A stretch of DNA of 64,000 nucleotides from an uncultured Eubacteriales bacterium (GCA_905209085.1 CAJLRM010000003.1:62001-126000), one strand, 5' to 3'; counted from the first letter of the stretch, positions 7,650 to 15,884 are shown. Notes: generated from the letters alone by a model not told the origin. Numbers and translations: made by a program.

Positions 7650-8423
7650 ATGAAATATTGGAATTTGATGACCGCGCCGTATACGCCGCATCCCGAAACG
7701 GACGAATGCGGAAGACTCATCATAAATGATACGAAACTGGATAAGCTCTTGAAAAAAAGAGAAAAACGGTATAGGAAGAATTATCGTCGCATCCGTTTGA
7801 CGTTAGAGGCGGAACATCTTGCGAAAGATTGTATCAGGCTTCTTCCGGGACTAATAATATGCGCTTTTCTTTTTATCGTATGGATTATGGCTGTTATCGC
7901 GGAAAAAGGCATAGCGATCTATGTCCTTTTTATTCTTATAGGAATCACTGCGGTCATAATTAGCAAAAAGCGCCGCTGCGCCTCCTTATTCGAAATTCTG
8001 TCCGCCCTATACTCGGAAAAAAATCGGTATGTTCTCATTTCCCTTTCTGAATTGGCAGTCGAGCCGTTCCGCGATTATTACGGCTATACGGAGCCGAACG
8101 TCGTGACGAAATGCTTTGTTTCCTCGGATAAAAAATTTTCAAAAAAGGACGTGTGCCTGTTTTGGGGCAAAGACGGCACGCTGCGGCTCGCGGCGGATCT
8201 TCGGAACGGCTTTTTGCGCGCAAGTTTCGATGTGGGGTGTTATGTCTTTGAAAAAGACGAATACGAATGTATTTCCGCCGTCAAATCGGAATATAATATC
8301 GAAGAAACAGGCAGGGAAAATCGCTGTCTGCTGCTGAAAGCGGAAAACGTCTGTTTTATTCTCGGCAAGCGCGCCTTCTCTTTTTTGCAAAAGGGCGCGG
8401 GCGGTAGGGTGCCGAACGCGTAA
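7650..8423 (+). CDS. Hypothetical membrane protein
   Basis: 257 aa from the ATG at 7650 (AAGGA just upstream, 5 nt after the yigZ stop). A basic N-terminal region (KKREKRYRKNYRRIR) precedes two adjacent transmembrane helices (about residues 68-88 and 91-110), ending in a basic KKRRC patch. The remaining 145 residues look like a cytoplasmic beta-rich domain (VLISLSELAVEPF, CLFWGKDGTLRLAADL). The architecture resembles membrane-anchored PH-like domains, but this is an impression, not a match. No function is assigned. Transcription probably continues from yigZ. Confidence 0.75.
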   Translation: MKYWNLMTAPYTPHPETDECGRLIINDTKLDKLLKKREKRYRKNYRRIRLTLEAEHLAKDCIRLLPGLIICAFLFIVWIMAVIAEKGIAIYVLFILIGITAVIISKKRRCASLFEILSALYSEKNRYVLISLSELAVEPFRDYYGYTEPNVVTKCFVSSDKKFSKKDVCLFWGKDGTLRLAADLRNGFLRASFDVGCYVFEKDEYECISAVKSEYNIEETGRENRCLLLKAENVCFILGKRAFSFLQKGAGGRVPNA

Positions 8424-8482
8424 AAACCGGTCGCCTTTTGCGGGCGGAGGAAAGGGGAAATACGAAAATTTTTCCAAAGCTA

Positions 8483-8511
8483 TTGACAAAAGAAAAAATC
8501 CGTGATACTAT
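8483..8511 (+). promoter_or_regulatory. Promoter of the small RNA upstream of the Abi_2 gene
   Basis: TTGACA (8483-8488), 17-bp spacer, TACTAT (8506-8511). Predicted start about 8518. The transcript would end at the terminator at 8560-8590, giving an RNA of only about 70 nt unless polymerase reads into the Abi_2 gene. Confidence 0.8.
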
Positions 8512-8517
8512 AAAGAT

Positions 8518-8590
8518 ACGGAAGGATTCCCTGGGAAACGACGTTTCGACGGGAACGGAGGAGACTTCATTTATGAAGTCTCCGTTTTTT
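8518..8590 (+). ncRNA. Structured small RNA paired with Abi_2 gene (putative)
   Basis: Between a near-consensus promoter and a strong intrinsic terminator lies a compact fold. TTCCC (8527-8531) can pair with GGGAA (8551-8555), enclosing the hairpin GAAAC-GAC-GTTTC (8535-8547). The terminator follows as GGAGACTTCAT (8560-8570) and ATGAAGTCTCC (8573-8583) with six T (8585-8590). The Abi_2 start lies 41 nt beyond. No ribosome site plus frame explains the structure. From memory, structured RNAs next to AbiF/Abi_2 HEPN proteins have been reported as toxin-antitoxin-like pairs; whether this one belongs to that class needs a covariance search. Alternatively it is an attenuator limiting expression of the downstream gene. 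Confidence 0.7.
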
Positions 8591-8631
8591 GAAAGAACGG
8601 GAGCCGAACGCCGAAGAGCGCGGGGAAGAAT

Positions 8632-9588
8632 ATGGGCGATAAAGTTTATCTCACTTATAAGCAGCAGATAGAAAAACTCAAAAAAGACGGGCTGATCGTG
8701 TCGGACGAACAGGACGCGCTTTCGCGTCTGAAATGGGAGGGCTATTATAATTTTGCCGTCGGCTACAACCGTCTTTTCAAGGACGAAAAAAAGCGCTATT
8801 TCCGCGGCACGAAATTCGAGCACATCGAAGCGCTCTACGATTTCGACAAACATCTGCGCGGCATCGTCTACGAATATACGCAGGGCTTGGAATGCAACGT
8901 CAAAGCTCTCGTCGCGGATACGTTCAGCAGGCGCTACGGCGTCAACGAACGCTCCTATCTCGCGGAGGGAAATTTTACCGCCGAGGAGTCGGAAAAGGGA
9001 AACGTGCACTGGCTGATTTCCACCTGTAAAGAGGTCATTTCCGACAGTCTGAAAGAGGATTCGAAAAGCTATCGGGACTATATCGCCCACAACGCGAAGA
9101 CTTACGGCCACGTGCCCTTATGGGCGCTGATACGGGCGCTGAGCTTCGGCAACGCTTCAAAATTTCTCAAATTGATGAAGAGCGCTGATCGCGCGCAAAT
9201 CGCGGAAGAATACGGCGTGAGCGGGAGCGTCCTTTGCAATATGACGGAAATGGCGGTGGGATTCCGCAATATCGCGGCGCACGGAGAACGGGTATTCTGC
9301 GCGCACCTTCCCGCCGTGCGGCTGACGGACAGCTTGCCCGTTTTCCGCAAAATACAGGTGCCTCGCCTGTCCGACGGGCGGTATAAATACGGTCGGTGCG
9401 ACTTTTTCGCGCTGGTGCTGATCTTTAAATATATGCTCCCGAAAAGGGAGTTTTCGGCGTTTCTTTCCCGCGTGATCGGGGAGGTGGACGCGCTGCAAAA
9501 GGTCCTCCCGCCGTTTGCCATGCGCCGCGTTTTTGAACAGACGGGACTTTCGGGCGCGTGGCGGAAGCTCGCTTCCGTATCCCGATAA
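8632..9588 (+). CDS. Abi_2 family protein (AbiF/AbiD-like, HEPN-type)
   Basis: 318 aa, full length. Family features run in order: YLTYKQQIEKLKKDGLIVSD, then LKWEGYYNFAVGYNRLF, FRGTKFEHIEALYDFDKHLR, the conserved HVPLWALIRALSFGN block, and FRNIAAHGERVF. The last contains R212-N213-x3-H217, an R-N-x3-H arrangement of the HEPN RNase type. Abi_2 proteins are known as phage abortive-infection effectors, and the HEPN motif suggests RNA cleavage. A promoter and terminated structured RNA (8483-8590) lie directly upstream, making an RNA-protein pair. The ribosome site is modest (GGGGAAG). No other defence gene is adjacent. The predicted activity is inference from the motif. Confidence 0.9.
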   Translation: MGDKVYLTYKQQIEKLKKDGLIVSDEQDALSRLKWEGYYNFAVGYNRLFKDEKKRYFRGTKFEHIEALYDFDKHLRGIVYEYTQGLECNVKALVADTFSRRYGVNERSYLAEGNFTAEESEKGNVHWLISTCKEVISDSLKEDSKSYRDYIAHNAKTYGHVPLWALIRALSFGNASKFLKLMKSADRAQIAEEYGVSGSVLCNMTEMAVGFRNIAAHGERVFCAHLPAVRLTDSLPVFRKIQVPRLSDGRYKYGRCDFFALVLIFKYMLPKREFSAFLSRVIGEVDALQKVLPPFAMRRVFEQTGLSGAWRKLASVSR

Positions 9589-9634
9589 AAGCAGTCGGAC
9601 GGAGAAAAAAGCAGTTTTTTGACGTTTTTTAGGA

Positions 9635-9664
9635 TTGACGTAGTAAGTATTCATATGATATAAT
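9635..9664 (+). promoter_or_regulatory. Promoter of the pgmB operon
   Basis: TTGACG (9635-9640), 18-bp spacer, TATAAT (9659-9664). It gives a leader of about 230 nt before pgmB with no small gene visible in it. Confidence 0.7.
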
Positions 9665-9857
9665 AAAAAGGCGGAAGGTCTGTCGAGCCGATTCGGACGG
9701 GACAATTCCGCGCCGATAAATTATAAAAGAGAGGCTTTTTTCAGAGAGAAATTTGCCGAAGCCATCGCCAAACCGCCACGCTTTATAAAATTTCAAAGCG
9801 TCGGGGGCGTCGGAATGCTCGGAAAAGATCAAGGATCGGAAGGAGCCTGAAAAATTT

Positions 9858-9884
9858 AATGCCGCCTGCGGACAGAGCGGCATT
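9858..9884 (+). other. Stem-loop just before the pgmB ribosome site
   Basis: AATGCCGC (9858-9865) and GCGGCATT (9877-9884) form a perfect 8-bp stem with an 11-nt loop, ending two bases before the GGGAGG ribosome site. It could modulate translation or mRNA stability; it is not a terminator because no T run follows. Confidence 0.45.
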
Positions 9885-9898
9885 CGGGAGGTATCGAA

Positions 9899-10537
9899 AT
9901 GAAATTCAAAGGTGTGATATTCGATTTGGACGGGGTGATTTGTTTTACGGACGAGCTGCATTACCGCGCGTGGAAAGCGCTTGCGGACAGACTGAACATT
10001 CCGTTCGACAAGGAAATCAACAACCGTCTGCGCGGCGTTTCCCGCATGGAGAGTCTGGAAATCATTTTAGAGCGCGCGGCTAAGGAGTATACGGACGTGG
10101 AAAAGGACGCTTTCGCGGCGGAAAAGAACGCGCTGTACGCCGATTCCTTACGCACGATGAGCGAAAAGGACGTCAGCGAGGACGTGCGCCTCACGTTAAA
10201 GACCTTGAAGGAAAAGGGCGTTAGGATCGCGGTGGGGTCGTCAAGCAAAAACGCGCCCACCATTTTGGAACGCATCGGATTATACGACGAATTCGACGCG
10301 ATCTCCGACGGCAACAATATCACGAAATCCAAGCCCGATCCCGAAGTGTTCTTAAAAGCGGCGGAATTTTTGGGACTGACGCCAAAGGACTGCCTCGTGG
10401 TGGAGGACGCGAAGGCGGGCATCGACGCGGGAAAAGCGGGCGGTTTCGCCACGGCGGGGATTGGAGAAGCCGCGGCTTACGAGAAATCCGATTATCGGCT
10501 GACGAAGCTCAGCGATTTGCTCTCTGTCCTTGATTAA
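9899..10537 (+). CDS. pgmB: Beta-phosphoglucomutase
   Basis: 212 aa HAD-superfamily enzyme that interconverts beta-glucose 1-phosphate and glucose 6-phosphate, used after phosphorolysis of maltose, trehalose or similar disaccharides. The catalytic loop FDLDGV (nucleophile D9, acid/base D11) is followed by a helical cap containing the RLRGVSRMESLE segment typical of beta-PGM, then GSSSKNAP (motif II), KPDPEVFL (motif III Lys) and VVEDAKAGIDAG (motif IV). GGGAGG sits before the ATG. It leads an operon with an aldo/keto reductase 13 nt downstream. No phosphorylase gene is in the window, so its substrate source is elsewhere. Confidence 0.92.
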   Translation: MKFKGVIFDLDGVICFTDELHYRAWKALADRLNIPFDKEINNRLRGVSRMESLEIILERAAKEYTDVEKDAFAAEKNALYADSLRTMSEKDVSEDVRLTLKTLKEKGVRIAVGSSSKNAPTILERIGLYDEFDAISDGNNITKSKPDPEVFLKAAEFLGLTPKDCLVVEDAKAGIDAGKAGGFATAGIGEAAAYEKSDYRLTKLSDLLSVLD

Positions 10538-10550
10538 AAGGAGAAAAGTT

Positions 10551-11480
10551 ATGAAATATCTCGAACTCGGCGAAAGCAACTTAGGCGCTTCCCGCATCGT
10601 CCTCGGCTGTATGCGGATTGCGGACAAGTCCCTCAAAAATACCGAGGCTTTGCTTGGCGCGGCGCTGGAAAGCGGCGTGAATATGTTTGACCACGCGGAT
10701 ATTTACGGCGGCGGCGAAAGCGAAAAGCGCTTCGGGGAAGCGATGAAAAATCTGCGCATCGATCGGGACGAAATCATTATTCAGTCCAAATGCGGCATCC
10801 ACAAGAGCCCCGCGGGAATCGCGCAATTCGATTTTTCCCGCGCGCATATCCTCTCTTCCGTAGAGGGCAGCTTGAAGCGCTTGGGGACCGATCACCTCGA
10901 CGTTCTTCTCCTGCACCGTCCCGACGCGCTGATGGATCCCGAAGAGGTGTTTTCCGCGTTCGAGGAACTGAGCAGGTCGGGAAAAGTTCTCCACTTCGGC
11001 GTCAGCAATTTTTCCGTCTATCAGATGAAGCTTTTAGAAAAGGGCAGGTATCCGCTCATCGTCAATCAGCTGCAATTTTCGCTCCTGCATTCGGGCATGA
11101 TAGACGAGGGTTTCAACGTCAATATGGACAAGGACGAGTCTGTGCAGCGCGGCGGCGACGTCTTGAACTACTGCCGACTCAAAGACGTCACCGTACAGGC
11201 ATGGTCGCCGCTGAATTACGGGTTTTTCGAGGGGATTTTTGTCGGGAACGAGAAATTCCCCGCTTTGAACAGGGAACTCGAACGCCTTGGAGAAAAATAC
11301 GACTGTTCCCCTTCGGCGATCGCGTTCGCGTGGATCCTCCGCTTACCGATGGACATTCAGGCGGTGTCGGGCACTACGGACGCGGGGCGGCTGAAAGAGC
11401 TTTGCAAGGGCGCGGACATTCGCCTCACGAGAGAGGAATGGTACGCCTTGTATCTCGCCGCGGGCAAGACGCTGCCCTGA
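10551..11480 (+). CDS. Aldo/keto reductase (YdhF-like)
   Basis: 309 aa from the ATG at 10551, chosen for the AAAGGAG just upstream; a longer frame (10530) lacks one. It is an NAD(P)H-dependent TIM-barrel oxidoreductase with the AKR catalytic set: D and Y in NMFDHADIYGGGESE, K in IIIQSKCGI, and H in DVLLLHRPD. GVSNFSVYQM and SPLNYGFF form the cofactor side. The arrangement resembles the YdhF subgroup. The physiological carbonyl substrate is unknown. It lies between pgmB and a small conserved protein in one apparent operon. Confidence 0.9.
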   Translation: MKYLELGESNLGASRIVLGCMRIADKSLKNTEALLGAALESGVNMFDHADIYGGGESEKRFGEAMKNLRIDRDEIIIQSKCGIHKSPAGIAQFDFSRAHILSSVEGSLKRLGTDHLDVLLLHRPDALMDPEEVFSAFEELSRSGKVLHFGVSNFSVYQMKLLEKGRYPLIVNQLQFSLLHSGMIDEGFNVNMDKDESVQRGGDVLNYCRLKDVTVQAWSPLNYGFFEGIFVGNEKFPALNRELERLGEKYDCSPSAIAFAWILRLPMDIQAVSGTTDAGRLKELCKGADIRLTREEWYALYLAAGKTLP

Positions 11481-11508
11481 CTTTCGGGCGAGAAAGGGGA
11501 AAACGAGA

Positions 11509-11712
11509 ATGAGCAAATATCGGCCTTTGTGGGAATACTTAAAGGGCTGCGGGGAGGAAACGCCGACGCTTTCGTTTGAACGGATCGCGGAAATCCTCGG
11601 CTTTCCGATCGACCATTCCTTTTTGAATTATAAAAAGGAGTCCGCGGAGTACGGCTATGCCGTCGGGAAGATCTCTTTGAAAAACAAAACGGTCGCCTTT
11701 TTCCGCCTTTGA
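11509..11712 (+). CDS. Small conserved protein of unknown function
   Basis: 67 aa, MSKYRPLWEYLKGCGEET onward, with the conserved-looking core FERIAEILGFPIDHSFLNYK and a C-terminal VGKISLKNKTVAFFRL. I recognise this as a recurring small cytoplasmic protein of Clostridia (DUF7662-like), without a known function. AAAGGGG precedes the ATG. It is the last gene before a strong bidirectional terminator (11774-11803), so it appears to end the pgmB operon. Confidence 0.78.
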   Translation: MSKYRPLWEYLKGCGEETPTLSFERIAEILGFPIDHSFLNYKKESAEYGYAVGKISLKNKTVAFFRL

Positions 11713-11773
11713 GCGGGAGGAGTGCGGCGGAGCGCCTTTCAAGAGAGGCGGCACGCAATCGGATAAAAATGTA

Positions 11774-11803
11774 CCCCGCGCGGAAATTTTCCGCGCGGGG
11801 TTT
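11774..11803. terminator. Bidirectional terminator between pgmB operon and pepT
   Basis: GC-rich inverted repeat CCCCGCGCGGAAA (11774-11786) and TTTCCGCGCGGGG (11788-11800), followed by TTT on the plus strand and by ACATTTTTA on the minus strand. It serves the small protein gene (62 nt after its stop) and pepT (33 nt after its stop). Confidence 0.85.
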
Positions 11804-11836
11804 ATGCTGCCGCGAAGTTCAAAACGAATTTTTCAC

Positions 11837-13048
11837 TCAATTGCCGCCGTAGAGTTTGATGAGATTGACGATCGCCCGCACGGCTTTTTCCATGGAGGGA
11901 ACGGGGATAAATTCGAGGACGGAATGGGCGTTCAAGCCGCCCGTAAAGAGATTGGGACAGGGCAGCCCCATAAAGGAGAGCGTGCAGCCGTCCGTGCCTC
12001 CGCGCACGGGCGCTTCGACGGGCGTCACGCCCGCTTCGGCAAACGCCTTTCTCGCGTTTTCGACGAGGTGAAAATGCTCCCGGATCTTTTCCAGGCAGTT
12101 GCGGTATTGATCGCGTATTTTCACCTCTGCCGCGGATTCCCCGTATTTTTCTTTCAGCTGCGCGCACACCCCTTCGACAAAGCGTTTCCGCGCCTCGAAT
12201 TTTTCCGCGTCGTGATCGCGGATGATCAGCTTGATCTCCCCCGATTCCACTTCCGCGCGCACGCTTTCGATATGATAAAATCCCTCGCGTCCCTCGGTCG
12301 CCGCAGGCGTTTCGCTTTCGGGAAACGCGGCTAAAAATTCGCCTGCCATCAGTGCGCAATTGAGCATTTTTCCTTTGGCGCTGCCCGGATGGATGTTCTT
12401 CCCCGCCAGGGTGAGCACCGCTTCCGCGGCGTTGAAGGTTTCATAGCCGAGCTCGCCGAGTTCCTCTCCGTCCACGGTGTAGGCGAAGTCGCAGGCGAAC
12501 CCCTTGACGTCGAAAAGGGAAGCGCCTTCCCCGATTTCCTCGTCGGGCGTAAAGGCGATGCCGATTTTGCCGTGGCGGATCTCGGAATGCGCCAGCAGGT
12601 ATTCGGCGGCGGTCATAATTTCCGCCACGCCCGCCTTGTCGTCCGCGCCCAGCAAAGTGTCGCCGCCCGTGACGACGAGTTCCTGACCGATGTAGTCGTT
12701 GAGGACGGGAAACTCCGCCGGGGAGATGACCTTGCCGTTTTTCAGGAGAATCTCCCCGCCCCGATACGCCACGCATTCGGGCTTTACGTCTTTGCCCGAA
12801 CAGACGGGTTCCGTGTCCATGTGAGAAATGAATCCGAGGGAGGGAAATCCCTCCGCGTTAGCGGGAATCTGCGCGTAAACGTAACAGTGTTCGTCCGCAT
12901 AGGCGTTGTCTATGCCTAGGGCGCGAAGCTCCTCCACGAGGAGATTGGCGAGGTCGAACTGTTTTTCGGTGCTGGGATGGGAGCCCGTTTCGGGATCGGA
13001 TTGCGTGTCGATTTTTACGTATTTCAAAAATCTTTCTTTTACGGACAT
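11837..13048 (-). CDS. pepT: Peptidase T (tripeptide aminopeptidase)
   Basis: 403 aa M20B zinc aminopeptidase that removes the N-terminal residue of tripeptides in the cytoplasm. The zinc-binding and catalytic residues are in place: GFISHMDTEP (His, Asp), LLGADDKAGVAEIMTA (bridging Asp), FTPDEEIGEGA (catalytic and binding Glu), FAYTVDGEELGELGYE (Asp), and GLNAHSVLEFIPV (His). The dimer-region signature RGGTDGCTLSFMGLPCPNLF is also present. AAAGGAGG stands before the ATG. The gene is monocistronic, with its own promoter (13244-13272) and shared terminator. Confidence 0.96.
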   Translation of the reverse strand: MSVKERFLKYVKIDTQSDPETGSHPSTEKQFDLANLLVEELRALGIDNAYADEHCYVYAQIPANAEGFPSLGFISHMDTEPVCSGKDVKPECVAYRGGEILLKNGKVISPAEFPVLNDYIGQELVVTGGDTLLGADDKAGVAEIMTAAEYLLAHSEIRHGKIGIAFTPDEEIGEGASLFDVKGFACDFAYTVDGEELGELGYETFNAAEAVLTLAGKNIHPGSAKGKMLNCALMAGEFLAAFPESETPAATEGREGFYHIESVRAEVESGEIKLIIRDHDAEKFEARKRFVEGVCAQLKEKYGESAAEVKIRDQYRNCLEKIREHFHLVENARKAFAEAGVTPVEAPVRGGTDGCTLSFMGLPCPNLFTGGLNAHSVLEFIPVPSMEKAVRAIVNLIKLYGGN

Positions 13049-13202
13049 AAGAAGTCCTCCTTTTTTATCGTCGTGATTCTTTATAGCCGCGCGGAAAAAC
13101 AGGACGGAAGAAGATTAAAAATTTTTCCTCTTGCCTTTCGAAACAGCTTTGAAAAGGTCATCAATACAAAAAACGCGAAGGGAAAAGCCAGAAAACTCCG
13201 CG

Positions 13203-13234
13203 CGACGTCTTCCCGACGTCTTCCCGACGTCTTC
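13203..13234. repeat. Three tandem 11-bp repeats downstream of the pepT start site
   Basis: CGACGTCTTCC occurs at 13203-13213 and 13214-13224, with a third copy at 13225-13234 (last base differs). On the minus strand the block falls just after the -10 of the pepT promoter, in the early untranslated leader. It could bind a regulator or simply be a slippage product. Confidence 0.7.
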
Positions 13235-13243
13235 TCCGTATTC

Positions 13244-13272
13244 AGTATAGCGCTTTTTTGCCGATTTTGCAA
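13244..13272 (-). promoter_or_regulatory. Promoter of pepT
   Basis: Minus strand: TTGCAA (13272-13267), 17-bp spacer, TATACT (13249-13244). The leader to the pepT ATG is about 190 nt and contains a triple 11-bp repeat. Confidence 0.7.
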
Positions 13273-13474
13273 GTTATTCGCAGCGTTTTAGGAGAGGTTT
13301 CCCGCCTCCGTGTCCTATGGAAACGGGAAAAAACGCTCTTTTTGGGAAAAAGCGCCGCCTATTTACGCGGATTAACCGCGGAAAAGTTATTTTTGACTTT
13401 ATCCTAATTTTTGGAAATGGCGCGAATAAATTTCCGCGGGTAGAGCAAAATAGGAGTATAACAAGGAGGCGACA

Positions 13475-13960
13475 ATGATAAAAGCATTTCATTCTGTTAT
13501 GACGAAAATTCTTGCGGCGGCGCTGTCACTGACTGCGATTTGCTGCGTGGCTGCTTGCGCGGGGGAAAAGCCCGCGGAAGAAAACGTGGAGATTTCCCTC
13601 AATAAGACGGAAATAGAAATTTATGAGGGCGAAACCTTCCGCCTGACCGTGACCGTCACCCCCGCGGACGCTCAGGACAAGCGGGTGGAATGGAGAACTT
13701 CCGACGCGGCGATCGCCACGGTGGAAGAAGGGCTCGTCACAGGCAAGAAAGCGGGCGAAACGACCGTCACCGCGCGCACCAATGAAAAGACGGTGGAATG
13801 TAAAGTGACCGTCAAGGCGAAGGAAGGCTCTTCCGATTCTTCTTCGGACTCTTCCTCCTCTGAATCCGCGTCCGATTCTTCCTCTTCGGAATCGACGGAA
13901 AGCAGCGGGGAAAATCCCGACGGCGGAGAAAACAGCACGGAAAACGGCGGGCAGGAATAA
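13475..13960 (+). CDS. BIG2-domain surface lipoprotein with Ser-rich tail
   Basis: 161 aa. An N-terminal lipoprotein signal ends in the lipobox VAAC (Cys about 28). One bacterial Ig-like BIG_2 domain follows (about residues 38-115): VEISLNKTEIEIYEGETF, then VEWRTSDAAIATVEEGLV and AGETTVTARTNEKTVECKVTV. The last 45 residues are a low-complexity Ser/Glu/Asp linker (SSDSSSDSSSSESASDSSSS) with a short acidic end and no sortase motif. The protein should sit on the outer membrane face, displaying one Ig fold. GGAGG precedes the ATG. Adhesion is a family-level guess only. It is followed by two similar terminator hairpins. Confidence 0.85.
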   Translation: MIKAFHSVMTKILAAALSLTAICCVAACAGEKPAEENVEISLNKTEIEIYEGETFRLTVTVTPADAQDKRVEWRTSDAAIATVEEGLVTGKKAGETTVTARTNEKTVECKVTVKAKEGSSDSSSDSSSSESASDSSSSESTESSGENPDGGENSTENGGQE

Positions 13961-14013
13961 AAAACCAAACGGACGTTTTTTTAATCTTTCTGCCGCGGCG
14001 GGAAGGACGGGAA

Positions 14014-14043
14014 CAAGGTCTTGCAAAAGGACCTTGTTTTTTT
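14014..14043 (+). terminator. Terminator after the BIG2 lipoprotein gene
   Basis: Stem CAAGGTC (14014-14020) and GACCTTG (14030-14036), followed by seven T (14037-14043), 54 nt after the stop. Confidence 0.85.
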
Positions 14044-14080
14044 ACAAATTTGATTTAAATATCGTAAGCTGAGCAGGAAG

Positions 14081-14109
14081 AAGATCTTGCAAAAGGACCT
14101 TGTTTTTTT
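14081..14109 (+). repeat. Second, degenerate copy of the preceding terminator
   Basis: Repeats the terminator at 14014-14043 almost base for base (AAGATCTTGCAAAAGGACCT then TTG and seven T), with one change (A for G) that breaks a stem pair. The roughly 65-bp offset suggests a local duplication. From here to 14426 no gene is evident. Confidence 0.6.
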
Positions 14110-14426
14110 ACCTCAAAAGGCGCGCGGCGCGAAAAGTTTTTTCGAAGACGCTCTAATCGAACGAAAAGCCGTAAGACCGCTTTTTCCGCATATCCGCCGT
14201 ATTGGGCATACCCGCCGTCATTGCGCGTACCGCCGTTATCCGGCGGCGTATCGCGCGGACCTGAAAAACGCGGCGGACGGCCGTTCGCCGCGTAGCGCGT
14301 TTTAAAAGGGGAACTTTTTTGAAACAAGCGCCGCGGGCGGCGGAAGAGAAAGGGGGAAAAAGGAAAACGGGGGGATTCTTGTGCAAAATATACAATCAGG
14401 CCGTCGAAGTTTGTGAATTTTGTCTA

Positions 14427-14455
14427 TTGTAATTTTCGGGGAAATATAGTAAAAT
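14427..14455 (+). promoter_or_regulatory. Promoter of the sugar ATPase gene
   Basis: TTGTAA (14427-14432), 17-bp spacer, TAAAAT (14450-14455), 42 nt before the ATG at 14498. Confidence 0.6.
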
Positions 14456-14497
14456 AAGACTATAAAAATCATTATCCTTAATGGAGGAAAAAAGTAA

Positions 14498-15856
14498 ATG
14501 TCAGGACTTTTGCTGAAAGGCATCAACAAGGTATACCCCTCGGGCGTACAAGCCGTGTTCAATTTCTGCCTCGATATTCGGGACAAGGAATTCATCGTTC
14601 TCGTCGGCCCTTCCGGTTGCGGTAAATCCACGACCCTTCGTATGATCGCGGGACTTGAAGAGATCTCTTCGGGCGAACTCTATATCGACGGCAAGCTCGT
14701 CAACGACGTCGTTCCCAAGGACAGAGATATCGCCATGGTTTTCCAGAACTACGCGCTGTATCCCCATATGTCCGTGTACGACAATATGGCGTTCGGCTTA
14801 AAGCTCAGAAAGGTACCCAAGGAAATTATCGATCAGAAGGTGAAGGCTGCGGCCGAGATCCTCGGCATCACCGATTACCTTTCCAGAAAGCCCAAGGCAT
14901 TGTCCGGCGGTCAGCGCCAGCGTGTCGCTTTGGGACGTACCATCGTCCGCGAACCCAAAGTGTTCCTTCTCGACGAGCCTCTGTCCAATTTGGACGCAAA
15001 GCTCCGCGCTTCGATGAGAACGGAAATTTCCAAGCTTCACGTCCGTCTTGCCACCACCTTCATTTACGTCACGCACGATCAGATCGAGGCGATGACGATG
15101 GGTACGCGTATCGTCGTCATGAAGGACGGCTTCGTACAGCAGGTGGATACCCCGCAGAACCTTTATGATTATCCCGTCAACCTGTTCGTCGCGGGCTTTA
15201 TCGGCACCCCTCAGATGAACTTCTTTAAAGGCTCCCGCCTGATTTCCGAGGGCGATAAAGTATACGTGAGCTTCGTCGGCAACAATAAGATCCTCCTTCC
15301 CAAGTCGGTCGTTGCCAGAATCAAGAATCTCAACGAGTACCTCAACACGGATAAAGACGTGACGCTCGGCGTTCGTCCCGAGGACATTCATCAGGATCAG
15401 ATGTTCCTCTCCAATTCTCCCGACACCCTTGTGAAGGCGAGAATCGAAGTTATCGAAAAACTCGGCGCCGAAACGCAGATCTACTGCGAACTCGATCACG
15501 AAGCGAAGGAAGGCTCGATCATCGACAACTCCACGCAGATGATCGCCAAGATTTCCAGCCGTGCCATCGTTTCCCTGAAAGACGTTATCGACCTTGCTTT
15601 CGACGCGCACCATATTCATCTTTTCGACGGATACACGGAAGCCACGATGCTCGAAAGAGATGAGGGTTACGAGGTCATTCCCGAAAACGCGGAAGGCTCG
15701 GCGTTCGTGCCTCCCACGCCTCAGGAAATGCGCGCTCAGATCGACGCTGCCCGTATCGTCACGAAAGAGATGAAGGTGCAGATGAGAAAAGACGCGAAAA
15801 TGGCGAAGCGGGAAGAAAAGAAGAAAGCCGAAGGCGAAAACAACGAAGAGAAGTAA
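14498..15856 (+). CDS. ugpC: CUT1 sugar ABC transporter ATPase (UgpC/MsmX type)
   Basis: 452 aa. Residues 1-235 are the ATPase domain: Walker A GPSGCGKST (about 45), Q-loop VFQNYALYPHM, signature LSGGQRQRVALGRTIVREP, Walker B VFLLDEPLSNLD and the H-loop THDQIEAMTM. Residues 236-375 are the MalK-like regulatory OB/TOBE domain (LGVRPEDIH). A 70-residue charged C-terminal extension (EMKVQMRKDAKMAKREEKKK) is longer than usual. Stand-alone ATPases of this kind (MsmX in Bacillus) are known to serve several sugar importers. The window has a CUT1 importer without ATPase at 31124-34834, making this the likely partner. It is monocistronic with its own promoter and terminator. Confidence 0.93.
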   Translation: MSGLLLKGINKVYPSGVQAVFNFCLDIRDKEFIVLVGPSGCGKSTTLRMIAGLEEISSGELYIDGKLVNDVVPKDRDIAMVFQNYALYPHMSVYDNMAFGLKLRKVPKEIIDQKVKAAAEILGITDYLSRKPKALSGGQRQRVALGRTIVREPKVFLLDEPLSNLDAKLRASMRTEISKLHVRLATTFIYVTHDQIEAMTMGTRIVVMKDGFVQQVDTPQNLYDYPVNLFVAGFIGTPQMNFFKGSRLISEGDKVYVSFVGNNKILLPKSVVARIKNLNEYLNTDKDVTLGVRPEDIHQDQMFLSNSPDTLVKARIEVIEKLGAETQIYCELDHEAKEGSIIDNSTQMIAKISSRAIVSLKDVIDLAFDAHHIHLFDGYTEATMLERDEGYEVIPENAEGSAFVPPTPQEMRAQIDAARIVTKEMKVQMRKDAKMAKREEKKKAEGENNEEK

Positions 15857-15884
15857 GTAAATTTCCTCCTCCTTAAATTATAGT

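Noticed and set aside
8438..8671. 77-codon frame across the small RNA upstream of Abi_2
   Set aside because: It starts at TTG without a ribosome site, runs through a promoter and a terminator hairpin and overlaps the Abi_2 start; the structured RNA explains the region better.
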